From assembly GCA_900553525.1 (NCBI GenBank), contig USDZ01000052.1, positions 1 through 9,944 of the forward strand: a DNA stretch of 9,944 bases, written 5' to 3'. Below, piece after piece: positions 1 to 6,116 of the stretch. Origin of the DNA: an uncultured Oscillospiraceae bacterium. Its GTDB lineage: Bacteria; Bacillota; Clostridia; Oscillospirales; Acutalibacteraceae. The translations under genes and the position numbers were made by a program. Below the pieces are notes generated by a model that saw nothing but the letters and a program-made list of their open reading frames with translations, was not told the origin of the DNA and searched no databases. Numbering within the stretch: position 1 is the first letter of the stretch; the number at the start of each line of letters is the position of its first letter.

Positions 1-392
1 GGCATAAGGGCAAAAGAATCGGTGAGGGTCAGGGTGGGCGCGGCCGTCACCACATTGTCGGGATAGAGCCGCAGCCTGGCTGGGCACAGAAGCGCCGCAT
101 AGGTCTGGTAATCCCGGCCGGCCTGGCGCCGCACCGCCGCGGGTTCAGCCACAAAAAAGACTAGAAGAATCAGGGGACAGAGCGCGCAGAAGAAGATGGA
201 AACCGACACGGGCACCCCCGTCCAACCGAAGGAAAACGCCCCCAGCAGCAGCACCAGTGCGGCGGCCACCACCACGGCGGGGGCGGGCCTCAAAGCCCCG
301 GTCCATCTAGCCGCGAGCAGGGCCGCGCGGACATATTCGTCCTTTGTAACCGTAACCGGGAACTCCGCCCGGGGCTGATTTTCATAAGCCAT
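1..392 (-). CDS. YcxB-like two-helix membrane protein, C-terminus cut by window edge
   Basis: I do not recognise a specific gene. The frame is open from an ATG at 392 to the window edge, giving 130 residues with no stop. It reads as a short polar N-terminus (MAYENQPRAEFPVTVTKDEY), two hydrophobic segments at about residues 36-56 and 60-82, then a basic turn (VRRQAGRDYQTY) and the start of a soluble domain (RLRLYPDNVV). Two adjacent helices followed by a small beta-rich cytosolic domain is the plan of YcxB-like proteins, whose function is not established. The start is supported by AAAGGGGG six bases upstream. It lies 44 bases after the preceding membrane-protein gene, which has the same topology, so the two look like divergent tandem paralogues. 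Family assignment is moderate; the coding call is good. Confidence 0.7.
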   Translation of the reverse strand, partial: MAYENQPRAEFPVTVTKDEYVRAALLAARWTGALRPAPAVVVAAALVLLLGAFSFGWTGVPVSVSIFFCALCPLILLVFFVAEPAAVRRQAGRDYQTYAALLCPARLRLYPDNVVTAAPTLTLTDSFALM

Positions 393-436
393 GGGGAACC
401 CCCTTTTCTATACAGGCAGCGGAAACCGGGAAAGCT

Positions 437-943
437 TCACGGATGGGATCCCATCCCACCGTCGGTATTTTCCTCCCATTTTTCCCGCAGGAAAGCGAGA
501 CAGTCATCCGGCAGCGCCCGGTGGGGCAGCGGCATCAGTTCGGTGCCGTACCGCAGGATATACAAGCCGGGCAGGGTGGTCAAGACCTCGGTGCCGAAGG
601 CGTGGATCTCCTCTGCCTCCCCATACCGCAGCCCTTCGTCGTACACCCGAATCCGGGTGGGACGGCGGTCCCGGGCCTCCTGCCGGGACAATGACCTCGC
701 CCGCCATTCCGGAACCAGCCAGAGCGCCGCCAGCAAAATGAGGGCGAGTAGGCCCAGCAGCAGGCTGTTCAGCGCCTCGGCGCCCTGTGCGATAAACGGC
801 ACGATGCACCACACCGCCAACAGGCCGAGAATCACCGATTCCACGATCCGCCCAGCCTTGCCGACCCGGCGGATATCCCCGTATTTCAGGGCACGATAAA
901 GTTCCTCCTGCGTGGGGGTATAGACAATATTCCACTTTTCCAC
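437..943 (-). CDS. YcxB-like membrane protein (168 aa)
   Basis: This is a complete small membrane protein of unknown function. It has a polar N-terminus (MEKWNIVYTPTQEELYRA), two hydrophobic segments at about residues 34-52 and 59-77, a basic linker (RARSLSRQEARDRR) and a soluble C-terminal domain ending in GLYILRYGTELMPLPHRAL and a charged tail. The segment around 'YILRYGTELMPLPHRAL' resembles the C-terminal part of YcxB-like domains, where a hydrophobic strand leads into a 'P.R.' turn and a helix; this is recognition from memory, not an alignment. The start is a GTG at 943. A TGAGGG motif overlapping the gyrB stop lies eight bases upstream, so translation is probably coupled to gyrB, only 11 bases away. 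The neighbour at 1-392 has the same layout. A link to gyrase is not implied. Confidence 0.75.
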   Translation of the reverse strand: MEKWNIVYTPTQEELYRALKYGDIRRVGKAGRIVESVILGLLAVWCIVPFIAQGAEALNSLLLGLLALILLAALWLVPEWRARSLSRQEARDRRPTRIRVYDEGLRYGEAEEIHAFGTEVLTTLPGLYILRYGTELMPLPHRALPDDCLAFLREKWEENTDGGMGSHP

Positions 944-954
944 AGCGTCATCCC

Positions 955-2919
955 TCAGACATCCAGATTCGACACATATTTAGCGTTACGCTCGATGAAT
1001 TCCTTGCGCGGCTCAACTTTGTCCCCCATCAGGATGGTAAAGACCTCGTCTGCGGCCGCCGCGTCCTCCAGCTCCACCTTGAGCATGGTGCGGAAGGCCG
1101 GATCCATCGTGGTCTCCCAAAGCTGCTCGGGATCCATTTCACCGAGGCCCTTATATCGCTGAACATCGGCGTTACCCCCGAGTTCCGCGATGAACTGGTC
1201 TCGTTCCGGATCGGAAAACGCATACCGCACCTGCTTGCCTCTAGATACCTTAAACAGCGGGGGCTGCGCAATATAGACATGTCCTTCTTCGACGAGCGGC
1301 CGCATGTAGCGGAAAAAGAAGGTCAACAGCAAGGTCCGGATGTGGGAACCATCCACATCGGCATCGGCCATGATGATGACCTTGCCGTACCGAAGCTTGG
1401 ACAGGTCGAAATCGTCGCCGATCCCACAACCAAGCGCGATAACGATGGGGATAAGCTTCTCATTGCCGTAAACCTTGTCCAGCCTGGCCTTTTCCACGTT
1501 GAGCATCTTGCCCCACAACGGGAGGATCGCCTGGAAATTGCGGTCCCGCCCCTGAATGGCGGAGCCTCCGGCCGAGTCGCCCTCGACAATATACAGTTCG
1601 GTCCTCCCGGCGTCGCTCCAGATACAGTCGGCGAGTTTTTCCGGCATCCGGGTATTGGCGAGACCGCTTTTTTTCCGGGCCAGTTCCCTGGCACGCTGTG
1701 CGGCCTCCCGAACCCGGGCGGCGTTGATGGATTTTTCCAAAATCGCCTTGGCGACGGCGGGATTTTCCTCCAAAAAGGGAACCAGCTTGTCGTTGAGCAG
1801 GGAATTGACCAGCGGACCGATAAACGTATTGCCCAGCTTAGCCTTGGTCTGTCCCTCGAACTGGGCGTCCTTGAGCTTGACACTGACCACGGCGGTCATG
1901 CCTTCCCGCACGTCATCGCCCTTGAGGTTGGCGTCCGCATCCTTGAGCATGGAATGCCGCCGGGCATAATCATTGAAAATCCGGGTGACGGCGGTTTTAA
2001 AGGCATTTTCATGCACGCCGCCGTCCACGGTGTGGATGTTGTTGGCAAAAGAGACGATGTTTTCATTGTAGCTGTCGTTGTATTGAAACGCGGCCTCTAC
2101 AATTGAATCGCCGTCGGTGGCGGACATATGCACCACCCGGTCGTGAAGCACCTGATAGCCTCTGGTCTTATTCATAAATTCGACGAAGGAGGAGATGCCC
2201 CCCTCGTAGCAGTATTCCTGCCGGACCACGTTATCCGGGTCCCGGGAATCGGTCAGAGTGATCTTCAGTCCGGCGTTGAGAAACGCCTGCTCCCGCAGGC
2301 GTTTTTGCAGGACATCAAACTCGTATTCGGTGGTTTCGGTGAAGATTTCGGCATCGGCTTTGAACCGGATCAGGGTTCCGGTGTCATCGGTGTCGCCGAT
2401 AACAGTCAAATCGTTGACCGGCGTTCCCCGTTCAAAGCGCTGGGCATACACGTGTCCCTCCCGGGAGACCTCGACCTCCAGCCATTCGGACAGGGCATTG
2501 ACCACCGAGGACCCCACGCCGTGCAGGCCACCCGACACTTTATAGCCGCTGCCGCCGAATTTACCGCCCGCGTGCAGAACGGTGAGAACCACCGTGACCG
2601 AGGGAAGGCCGAGTTTTTCATTGATTCCCACCGGAATGCCCCGGCCGTTGTCCCGAACCGCAACGACGTTGTCGGGAAGAATCTCCACCTCGATATGGGT
2701 GCACACTCCGGCGAGCGCCTCGTCGATGGAGTTGTCCACAATTTCATACACCAGATGATGCAGGCCGCGGGGACCGGTGGACCCGATATACATACCCGGG
2801 CGCTTACGCACCGCCTCGAGCCCTTCGAGAACCTGTATCTGGCTTTCGTCGTACACCTCATCATCAGCGCGGGTCATTGCGCTTTCGAGGGCCTGATCCA
2901 TTTCCATTTCCGTACTCAT
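955..2919 (-). CDS. gyrB: DNA gyrase subunit B (654 aa)
   Basis: This is the ATPase and TOPRIM subunit of DNA gyrase, which with GyrA introduces negative supercoils ahead of the fork. The N-terminal GHKL ATPase shows RKRPGMYIGSTG (38-49), the catalytic glutamate E59 and Mg-binding N63 in YEIVDNSIDEA, DNGRGIP (90-96, with ATP-contacting D90) and the glycine-rich lid at 118-136. The transducer carries the QTK lysine at K359. TOPRIM has EGDSAGG (446-452) and DADVDGSH (519-526). The C-terminal QRYKGLGEMDPEQLWET (587-603) is the gyrase B signature and argues against ParE. At 654 residues it lacks the large insert of enterobacterial GyrB, as usual in Gram-positives. The ATG at 2919 has AGGGAGG ten bases upstream. 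It follows remB by 32 bases. gyrA, often the next gene in relatives, is not seen in this window. Confidence 0.97.
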   Translation of the reverse strand: MSTEMEMDQALESAMTRADDEVYDESQIQVLEGLEAVRKRPGMYIGSTGPRGLHHLVYEIVDNSIDEALAGVCTHIEVEILPDNVVAVRDNGRGIPVGINEKLGLPSVTVVLTVLHAGGKFGGSGYKVSGGLHGVGSSVVNALSEWLEVEVSREGHVYAQRFERGTPVNDLTVIGDTDDTGTLIRFKADAEIFTETTEYEFDVLQKRLREQAFLNAGLKITLTDSRDPDNVVRQEYCYEGGISSFVEFMNKTRGYQVLHDRVVHMSATDGDSIVEAAFQYNDSYNENIVSFANNIHTVDGGVHENAFKTAVTRIFNDYARRHSMLKDADANLKGDDVREGMTAVVSVKLKDAQFEGQTKAKLGNTFIGPLVNSLLNDKLVPFLEENPAVAKAILEKSINAARVREAAQRARELARKKSGLANTRMPEKLADCIWSDAGRTELYIVEGDSAGGSAIQGRDRNFQAILPLWGKMLNVEKARLDKVYGNEKLIPIVIALGCGIGDDFDLSKLRYGKVIIMADADVDGSHIRTLLLTFFFRYMRPLVEEGHVYIAQPPLFKVSRGKQVRYAFSDPERDQFIAELGGNADVQRYKGLGEMDPEQLWETTMDPAFRTMLKVELEDAAAADEVFTILMGDKVEPRKEFIERNAKYVSNLDV

Positions 2920-2951
2920 GTCGGAGCTTCCTCCCTTTGTGTTTGCCGTGT

Positions 2952-3224
2952 TCAGATGTTGGCCAACCCTTCCACAAACCCGGCCCGCTTGAGCAGGGTG
3001 GAAGAGGAAATCTGTGAAATATACACGGTCTCGGTACCTTCTTTATCCGCGCATACCACGAAGGATTTGGGCAGATCCATCGTCACATTGCAGACCCGGC
3101 CGCCCTTTTCCGCGTCGGCGAGAAACTGACGGGTATACTTGGAGATGGTGGCGTTTTCCATGTCGAAAATCCCCACAACATCCCGCAACTGAACCACCGT
3201 ATCCTGGCCGAGATGCAGATACAT
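2952..3224 (-). CDS. remB: extracellular matrix regulator RemB / YaaB (DUF370)
   Basis: This 90-residue protein matches the RemB/YaaB family. It opens with MYLHLGQDTVVQLRDVVGIFD, equivalent to the B. subtilis YaaB start 'MYIHLG...VV..RD.VGIFD', and ends in a YISQISSSTLLKRA segment like YaaB's 'YYSPLSSSTLKKRA'. The central PKSFVV (about 53-58) is also conserved. RemB is known in B. subtilis as a positive regulator of biofilm matrix genes, related to the DNA-binding protein RemA; biochemical detail for RemB is thinner. Its place between recF and gyrB is the same as in Bacillus, which strengthens the call. GGAAGGAGGC lies six bases before the ATG. It is 33 bases after recF and 32 before gyrB, so it is probably co-transcribed. 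Whether this organism makes a matrix cannot be told from here. Confidence 0.93.
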   Translation of the reverse strand: MYLHLGQDTVVQLRDVVGIFDMENATISKYTRQFLADAEKGGRVCNVTMDLPKSFVVCADKEGTETVYISQISSSTLLKRAGFVEGLANI

Positions 3225-3257
3225 CGGACCGCCTCCTTCCCGAGCCGCCGGCGCGGG

Positions 3258-4364
3258 TCACGCGCCAAGCACCCCCTGTTTCATGTGAAACTCCACTCCG
3301 CCCTTCATGCGGCGGAGGGGTTCTGGATCACAGCAGGTGATAAAAACCTGCCAGTCGTGGATATGATTGAGAATATAGTCCTGGCGGGAAGCGTCCAGTT
3401 CGCTCATCACGTCGTCGAGCAGGGCGACAGGCTGTTCTCCGGTCACATCCCGCAGCAGAGTGGCTTCCGCAAGCTTGAGCGCCAGCACAGCCGAGCGCTG
3501 CTGGCCCTGGGATCCATATATCCTGGCGGGCAATCCGCCGATCCGTACCTCCAAATCGTCCCGGTGGGGACCGGCCGTTGTAAAACCCGCGGCAATATCC
3601 GCATCCCGATTTTTTCCCAGGACCCGGTACAGCATTTCCGTCAGGATCCTGTCGTCACAGCCGGCCGTATTATCCAATCCAATCCCGGCCGGCTGATATT
3701 GGATTTCGAAATCTTCCTTTCCCGCCGACAGGCCTCCATAAATGTCCGCGGCCACCGGTCCAAGCCGTTCAACATAAGCGGCACGTGCCCGCAGCAGACG
3801 AATGCCCGCCGCCGCCAAACGCTGATCCCAAATATCCAGCATTCCAGCGGGATCCCCGTGACCGCGGCAGTCCTTGAGCAGATTATTCCGCTGCGCGAGC
3901 ACCCGCAGATATTCCCGCAGACTTCGAAGATATCCGGGGCGGAGCTGGCAATACGCCGCATCCACAAATCGGCGCCGCTCCTCAGGGCCGCCCTTGATAA
4001 GAGTAAGGTGGGCGGGAGAAAATACCACTCCGCAGAACCGTCCCGCCAAAGCCGACGCGGAGGTTTGAGGCACACCGTTGAGTTCCGCAGTCCGGCGGGA
4101 TCCGATCTTCAGTACGGCCTCCTGTTCCCTTTCCTCAGCTTGAAATTTTAGGGAAAGGCGGGCGTCGGTCCGCCCTAAAGCAACCAGTTCCCGGTCCCTG
4201 GCGCCCCGAAAACTTTTGGAACCCGTAAAAAGCCACAAAGCTTCGAGCAGGTTGGTTTTTCCCTGTGCATTTTCACCCCAAATGACGTTAACACCTGGCC
4301 CGGGTTTCCAGACGGTTTCCCGCAGGTTCCGGAAATCCCGGAGTTCCATTTGTTCAGCCCGCAT
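3258..4364 (-). CDS. recF: DNA replication and repair protein RecF (368 aa)
   Basis: RecF is an SMC-like ATPase that with RecO and RecR loads RecA at single-stranded gaps. The N-terminus has the typical LRDFRN (8-13). Walker A is GENAQGKT (30-37), followed by NLLEALW. FSPAHLTLIKGGPEERRRFVD (115-135) is the characteristic RecF block before the lever-arm helices, which include the Leu/Arg-rich stretch at about 140-205. The ABC-type signature is SQGQQR (285-290) and Walker B with the D-loop is ALLDDVMSELD (314-324). The length is normal for the family. The ATG at 4364 has GGGAGGAAA about five bases upstream; an internal ATG at residue 6 is less well placed. It lies 60 bases after yaaA and 33 before remB, inside the origin operon. 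Confidence 0.97.
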   Translation of the reverse strand: MRAEQMELRDFRNLRETVWKPGPGVNVIWGENAQGKTNLLEALWLFTGSKSFRGARDRELVALGRTDARLSLKFQAEEREQEAVLKIGSRRTAELNGVPQTSASALAGRFCGVVFSPAHLTLIKGGPEERRRFVDAAYCQLRPGYLRSLREYLRVLAQRNNLLKDCRGHGDPAGMLDIWDQRLAAAGIRLLRARAAYVERLGPVAADIYGGLSAGKEDFEIQYQPAGIGLDNTAGCDDRILTEMLYRVLGKNRDADIAAGFTTAGPHRDDLEVRIGGLPARIYGSQGQQRSAVLALKLAEATLLRDVTGEQPVALLDDVMSELDASRQDYILNHIHDWQVFITCCDPEPLRRMKGGVEFHMKQGVLGA

Positions 4365-4424
4365 GGTGATTTCCTCCCGGCCAACCGCACCATTCGCCCG
4401 ATTCGGCGCCGATGCGACACAGGC

Positions 4425-4646
4425 TCATTCCTCCGCCGTCACGGTTACGGCCAGGGATCCGGTTTCCACCCGGTCGCCGGGCCGGATTTTCCTCCCCCTT
4501 TGGAGGCAGACCTCCCCATTTACCCGAATTCGTCCTTCCAAGACCATCCATTTGGCCTGGCCCCCGGTATCAGCCGCACCCGCCAATTTGAGCAGCGCGT
4601 CCAACCGAATGAAAGGGGTTTGAATTCCCTGTATTTTTTCTGTCAT
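4425..4646 (-). CDS. yaaA: S4-domain RNA-binding protein YaaA/RlbA (73 aa)
   Basis: This small S4-like protein occupies the conserved slot between dnaN and recF. The S4 fold is visible as FIRLDALLKLAGAADTGG (12-29), AKWMVLEGRIRVNGEV (31-46) and RKIRPGDRVE (52-61), with the basic RVNGEVCLQRGRKIRPGD run expected to face RNA. The B. subtilis relative, YaaA, has been linked to large-subunit maturation; I infer a ribosome or RNA role but no sequence feature proves it. Its ATG overlaps the dnaN stop by four bases (ATGA), which indicates translational coupling. The length is standard for the family. Confidence 0.92.
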   Translation of the reverse strand: MTEKIQGIQTPFIRLDALLKLAGAADTGGQAKWMVLEGRIRVNGEVCLQRGRKIRPGDRVETGSLAVTVTAEE

Positions 4647-5743
4647 TTTTTCAGCCTCACCGGCAAAACCAGGAAGAGGAAGCTGTCCCCGTCCGGAGGC
4701 AGAACCTTCATGGGCGACAGAGGACCGCTCAATTCGATTCTCACCTCATCGGTTTCGGTATTTTTGAGTGCGTCCAGAAGGAAGCGGCTGTTAAAGCCCA
4801 TTTCTTCCTCATTTCCCTCAATCGACGCGCCGATGACATCGCTGGCACTGCCGAGGGGAGTGGTGCAGGAGACAAAAATCTGTCCATCCTGGAAACGGCA
4901 GATCAGAGGGGATTTCAGCCGGTCGTTGATGACCAAAGAGGCCCGTTCAACCGCATCCATCAACGACCGGGTTCCCACTTTCACAGCGGTGGTAAAGCCC
5001 TGGGGAATCGCTTTGCGATAAGGGAGAAATTCCCCGTCCAGCAGACGGGAAATCACAGCATAACCGCCGATTTCCAGCACGATATGGCGCCGGCCCACCG
5101 CCAGTGCGGCGGGAGTATCCTCATCCGACAGCAGCTTGAGCACTTCAGACAGGGTTTTTCCAGGCACCACAAACTGCATGGTCTCCCCGCTTTTGACCTC
5201 TTCCTTCCGCATGGCCAGACGAGTTCCATCCACCGCCACGAGACGGAGAATCCCCTCCTCCAATTCAAACTGGACACCGGTATGAACCGGCCGGGCATCG
5301 GTCTGCGCCACGGCAAACAAGGTCTGGCGGATCATGGAACGCAGCAGATTCTGCGGCAAAGTCAGCCCTACCCCGTCGCTGACCGAGGGCAGTTCGGGAT
5401 ATTCCCCGGCGGATATCCCCATGATGGTGAATTCCGTCATCCCGCTGCGGATGAGGGTGTTATATTTTTCGTCACTGGAGAGGGTGACATCCTCTCCGGG
5501 AAGGCGGCGGACGATATCCCCGAACAGCCGGGCGGTCAGGACGATCTCCCCGGGCTCGTTGACCTGGGCATCGATGGTGGTGGTAATTCCCATTTCTAAG
5601 TCATAACCCGCCAGGAAAAGGGAACTTCCCGAAGCGCGCAGCAGAATCCCCTCGAGAGCGGGCAGAGTGGATTTGCCGGAGACACCCCGCTGCACGTTCC
5701 CAACGGCGTCGATGAGAGCCTGCTTGTCACAAAGAATATGCAT
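4643..5743 (-). CDS. dnaN: DNA polymerase III beta sliding clamp (366 aa)
   Basis: DnaN forms the dimeric ring clamp that tethers polymerase III and recruits other partners to DNA. Three clamp folds are expected at about 1-120, 128-245 and 247-366. Visible landmarks are GEYPELP (113-119), RPVHTGV (151-157), VVPGKTLSE (192-200), SRLLDGEFLPY (232-242) and the C-terminal LVLPVR (358-363), whose region lines the partner-binding pocket. The frame is open to an ATG at 5830, but that extension (MYFIPPKTVYADH...) is not clamp-like. I choose the ATG at 5743, where MHILCDKQALIDAV aligns with the Bacillus start MKFTIQKDRLVESV and AAAGGA lies eight bases upstream. The 366 residues compare with 378 in B. 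subtilis. It overlaps yaaA by four bases and is downstream of dnaA across the origin gap. Confidence 0.97.
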   Translation of the reverse strand: MHILCDKQALIDAVGNVQRGVSGKSTLPALEGILLRASGSSLFLAGYDLEMGITTTIDAQVNEPGEIVLTARLFGDIVRRLPGEDVTLSSDEKYNTLIRSGMTEFTIMGISAGEYPELPSVSDGVGLTLPQNLLRSMIRQTLFAVAQTDARPVHTGVQFELEEGILRLVAVDGTRLAMRKEEVKSGETMQFVVPGKTLSEVLKLLSDEDTPAALAVGRRHIVLEIGGYAVISRLLDGEFLPYRKAIPQGFTTAVKVGTRSLMDAVERASLVINDRLKSPLICRFQDGQIFVSCTTPLGSASDVIGASIEGNEEEMGFNSRFLLDALKNTETDEVRIELSGPLSPMKVLPPDGDSFLFLVLPVRLKK

Positions 5744-5751
5744 ACGATCCG

Positions 5752-5757
5752 TCCTTT
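5752..5757 (-). promoter_or_regulatory. ribosome binding site fixing the dnaN start
   Basis: AAAGGA on the minus strand lies eight bases before the ATG at 5743. It decides the dnaN start in favour of 5743 over the in-frame ATG at 5830, which would add 29 residues without family similarity. Confidence 0.8.
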
Positions 5758-5820
5758 CAAAAAAAGTGGCCTGCTTTGGTCTATTCGATGGATGATCCGC
5801 ATAAACTGTTTTTGGAGGGA

Positions 5821-5860
5821 TAAAATACACAGATATAAAGATCTATTCTTTCTTTTTTCG
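5821..5860. other. AT-rich candidate DNA unwinding element
   Basis: 31 of 40 bases are A or T in a window whose genes are GC-rich, and the segment lies between the TAGTAG tract and dnaN. This is the expected place for duplex opening in a Bacillus-type origin. It may also carry a dnaN promoter, but I found no well-spaced -35/-10 pair. Confidence 0.6.
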
Positions 5861-5867
5861 CCGTCTA

Positions 5868-5873
5868 TAGTAG
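5868..5873. other. candidate DnaA-trio tract (TAGTAG / CTACTA)
   Basis: On the minus strand the sequence after the abutting boxes is AGCT then CTACTATAG. The first seven bases, CTACTAT, match my recollection of the start of the B. subtilis DnaA-trio strand. DnaA-trios (3'-GAT-5' repeats) guide DnaA filament assembly on single strands at bacterial origins. Only two perfect repeats are present, followed by a weak third (TAG), so the tract is short. Confidence 0.55.
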
Positions 5874-5877
5874 AGCT

Positions 5878-5886
5878 GGTGGAATC
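5878..5886 (-). other. DnaA-box-like 9-mer GATTCCACC
   Basis: On the minus strand this reads GATTCCACC and is four bases from the CTACTA tract. It departs from TTATCCACA at three positions (G for T, T for A... in the first half, and final C for A) but keeps the TCCAC core. It abuts the next box with no spacer. Confidence 0.5.
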
Positions 5887-5895
5887 GGTGGAAAA
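5887..5895 (-). other. DnaA-box-like 9-mer TTTTCCACC
   Basis: On the minus strand this reads TTTTCCACC, differing from TTATCCACA at two positions. It is the closest to consensus of the CACC-type boxes and directly abuts the box at 5878-5886 in the same orientation. Confidence 0.55.
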
Positions 5896-5941
5896 GCGCG
5901 AAAAAGGGCAACCAGCCTCAAAAATCGATATTCTGCGCGGT

Positions 5942-5950
5942 GAATCCACC
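5942..5950 (+). other. DnaA-box-like 9-mer GAATCCACC (inverted)
   Basis: This 9-mer reads GAATCCACC on the plus strand, the opposite orientation to the other boxes of the cluster. It has the ATCCAC core of the consensus TTATCCACA and again ends in CC rather than CA. Confidence 0.5.
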
Positions 5951-6001
5951 GGGGGCGAAAACAGGGGAAATGTGAAAGGGAATTTTGGGATTCCCCAGTC
6001 C

Positions 6002-6031
6002 GGTGGAATCCGGTGGGTGGAATGTGGAAGA
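6002..6031 (-). other. cluster of three DnaA-box-like 9-mers
   Basis: Three same-orientation motifs lie within 30 bases: GGTGGAATC (6002-6010), GGTGGAATG (6016-6024) and TGTGGAAGA (6023-6031, overlapping the previous one by two bases). The last keeps the TGTGGA half of the canonical TGTGGATAA. GGTGGAATC is identical to the box at 5878-5886, which supports a shared recognition sequence rather than chance. Confidence 0.5.
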
Positions 6032-6034
6032 TTC

Positions 6035-6073
6035 GGTGAAAGGCAAGGAAAACACCTTGACGAATCTTTCACC
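6035..6073. repeat. inverted repeat GGTGAAAG ... CTTTCACC
   Basis: Perfect 8-base arms lie at 6035-6042 and 6066-6073 with 23 bases between, containing a smaller AGG/CCT pairing. It is just downstream of the dnaA stop. There is no T-run after either arm, so I do not call it a terminator; it may be part of the origin or a transcript hairpin. Confidence 0.45.
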
Positions 6074-6116
6074 AGTCTCCACCGGGTTTTCACAATACTC
6101 ATGGTTGAACCCGGTA

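Larger units (their letters stand above)
5744..6116. other. oriC: probable chromosomal replication origin (oriC), dnaA-dnaN intergenic region
   Basis: This 373-base gap has no credible gene. It holds a cluster of GTGGA-containing 9-mers between 5878 and 6031, most ending CACC when read from the minus strand instead of the canonical CACA. Next to the leftmost pair come a TAGTAG tract (5868-5873) and then an AT-rich segment (about 5821-5860, 31 of 40 bases A or T). In B. subtilis the unwinding half of oriC lies in the same gap, in the order DnaA boxes, short GC stretch, DnaA-trios, AT-rich DNA; that is the order seen here going toward dnaN. No GTGGA motif is found in the gap upstream of dnaA, so the box cluster appears confined to this side. 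Origin function is inferred from position and motif layout, not measured. Confidence 0.8.

Noticed and set aside
1279..2106. 275-codon open frame on the plus strand
   Set aside because: It is antisense to gyrB, has no recognisable domain, and GC-rich codon bias commonly leaves such frames open opposite real genes.
2128..3129. 333-codon open frame on the plus strand
   Set aside because: It is antisense to gyrB and remB, both certain genes, and its composition (many His, Gly, Pro) is that of a shadow frame.
3213..4151. 312-codon open frame on the plus strand
   Set aside because: It is antisense to recF, with no family features and no ribosome site that stands out.
860..5530. Recurring 14-mer CGGCGGATATCCCC (near 870 and 5407)
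   Set aside because: Both copies lie inside coding sequence in unrelated proteins and there is no third exact copy; most likely coincidence in GC-rich DNA.
5744..5870. Separate dnaN promoter
   Set aside because: AT-rich hexamers such as TATAGA and TATATC are present on the minus strand, but none has a -35 at acceptable spacing, so I could not support one.
5978..5995. GGGAAT / ATTCCC hairpin inside the origin gap
   Set aside because: Six base pairs with a six-base loop and no T-run; too weak to call a terminator and likely to occur by chance in this A/G-rich region.
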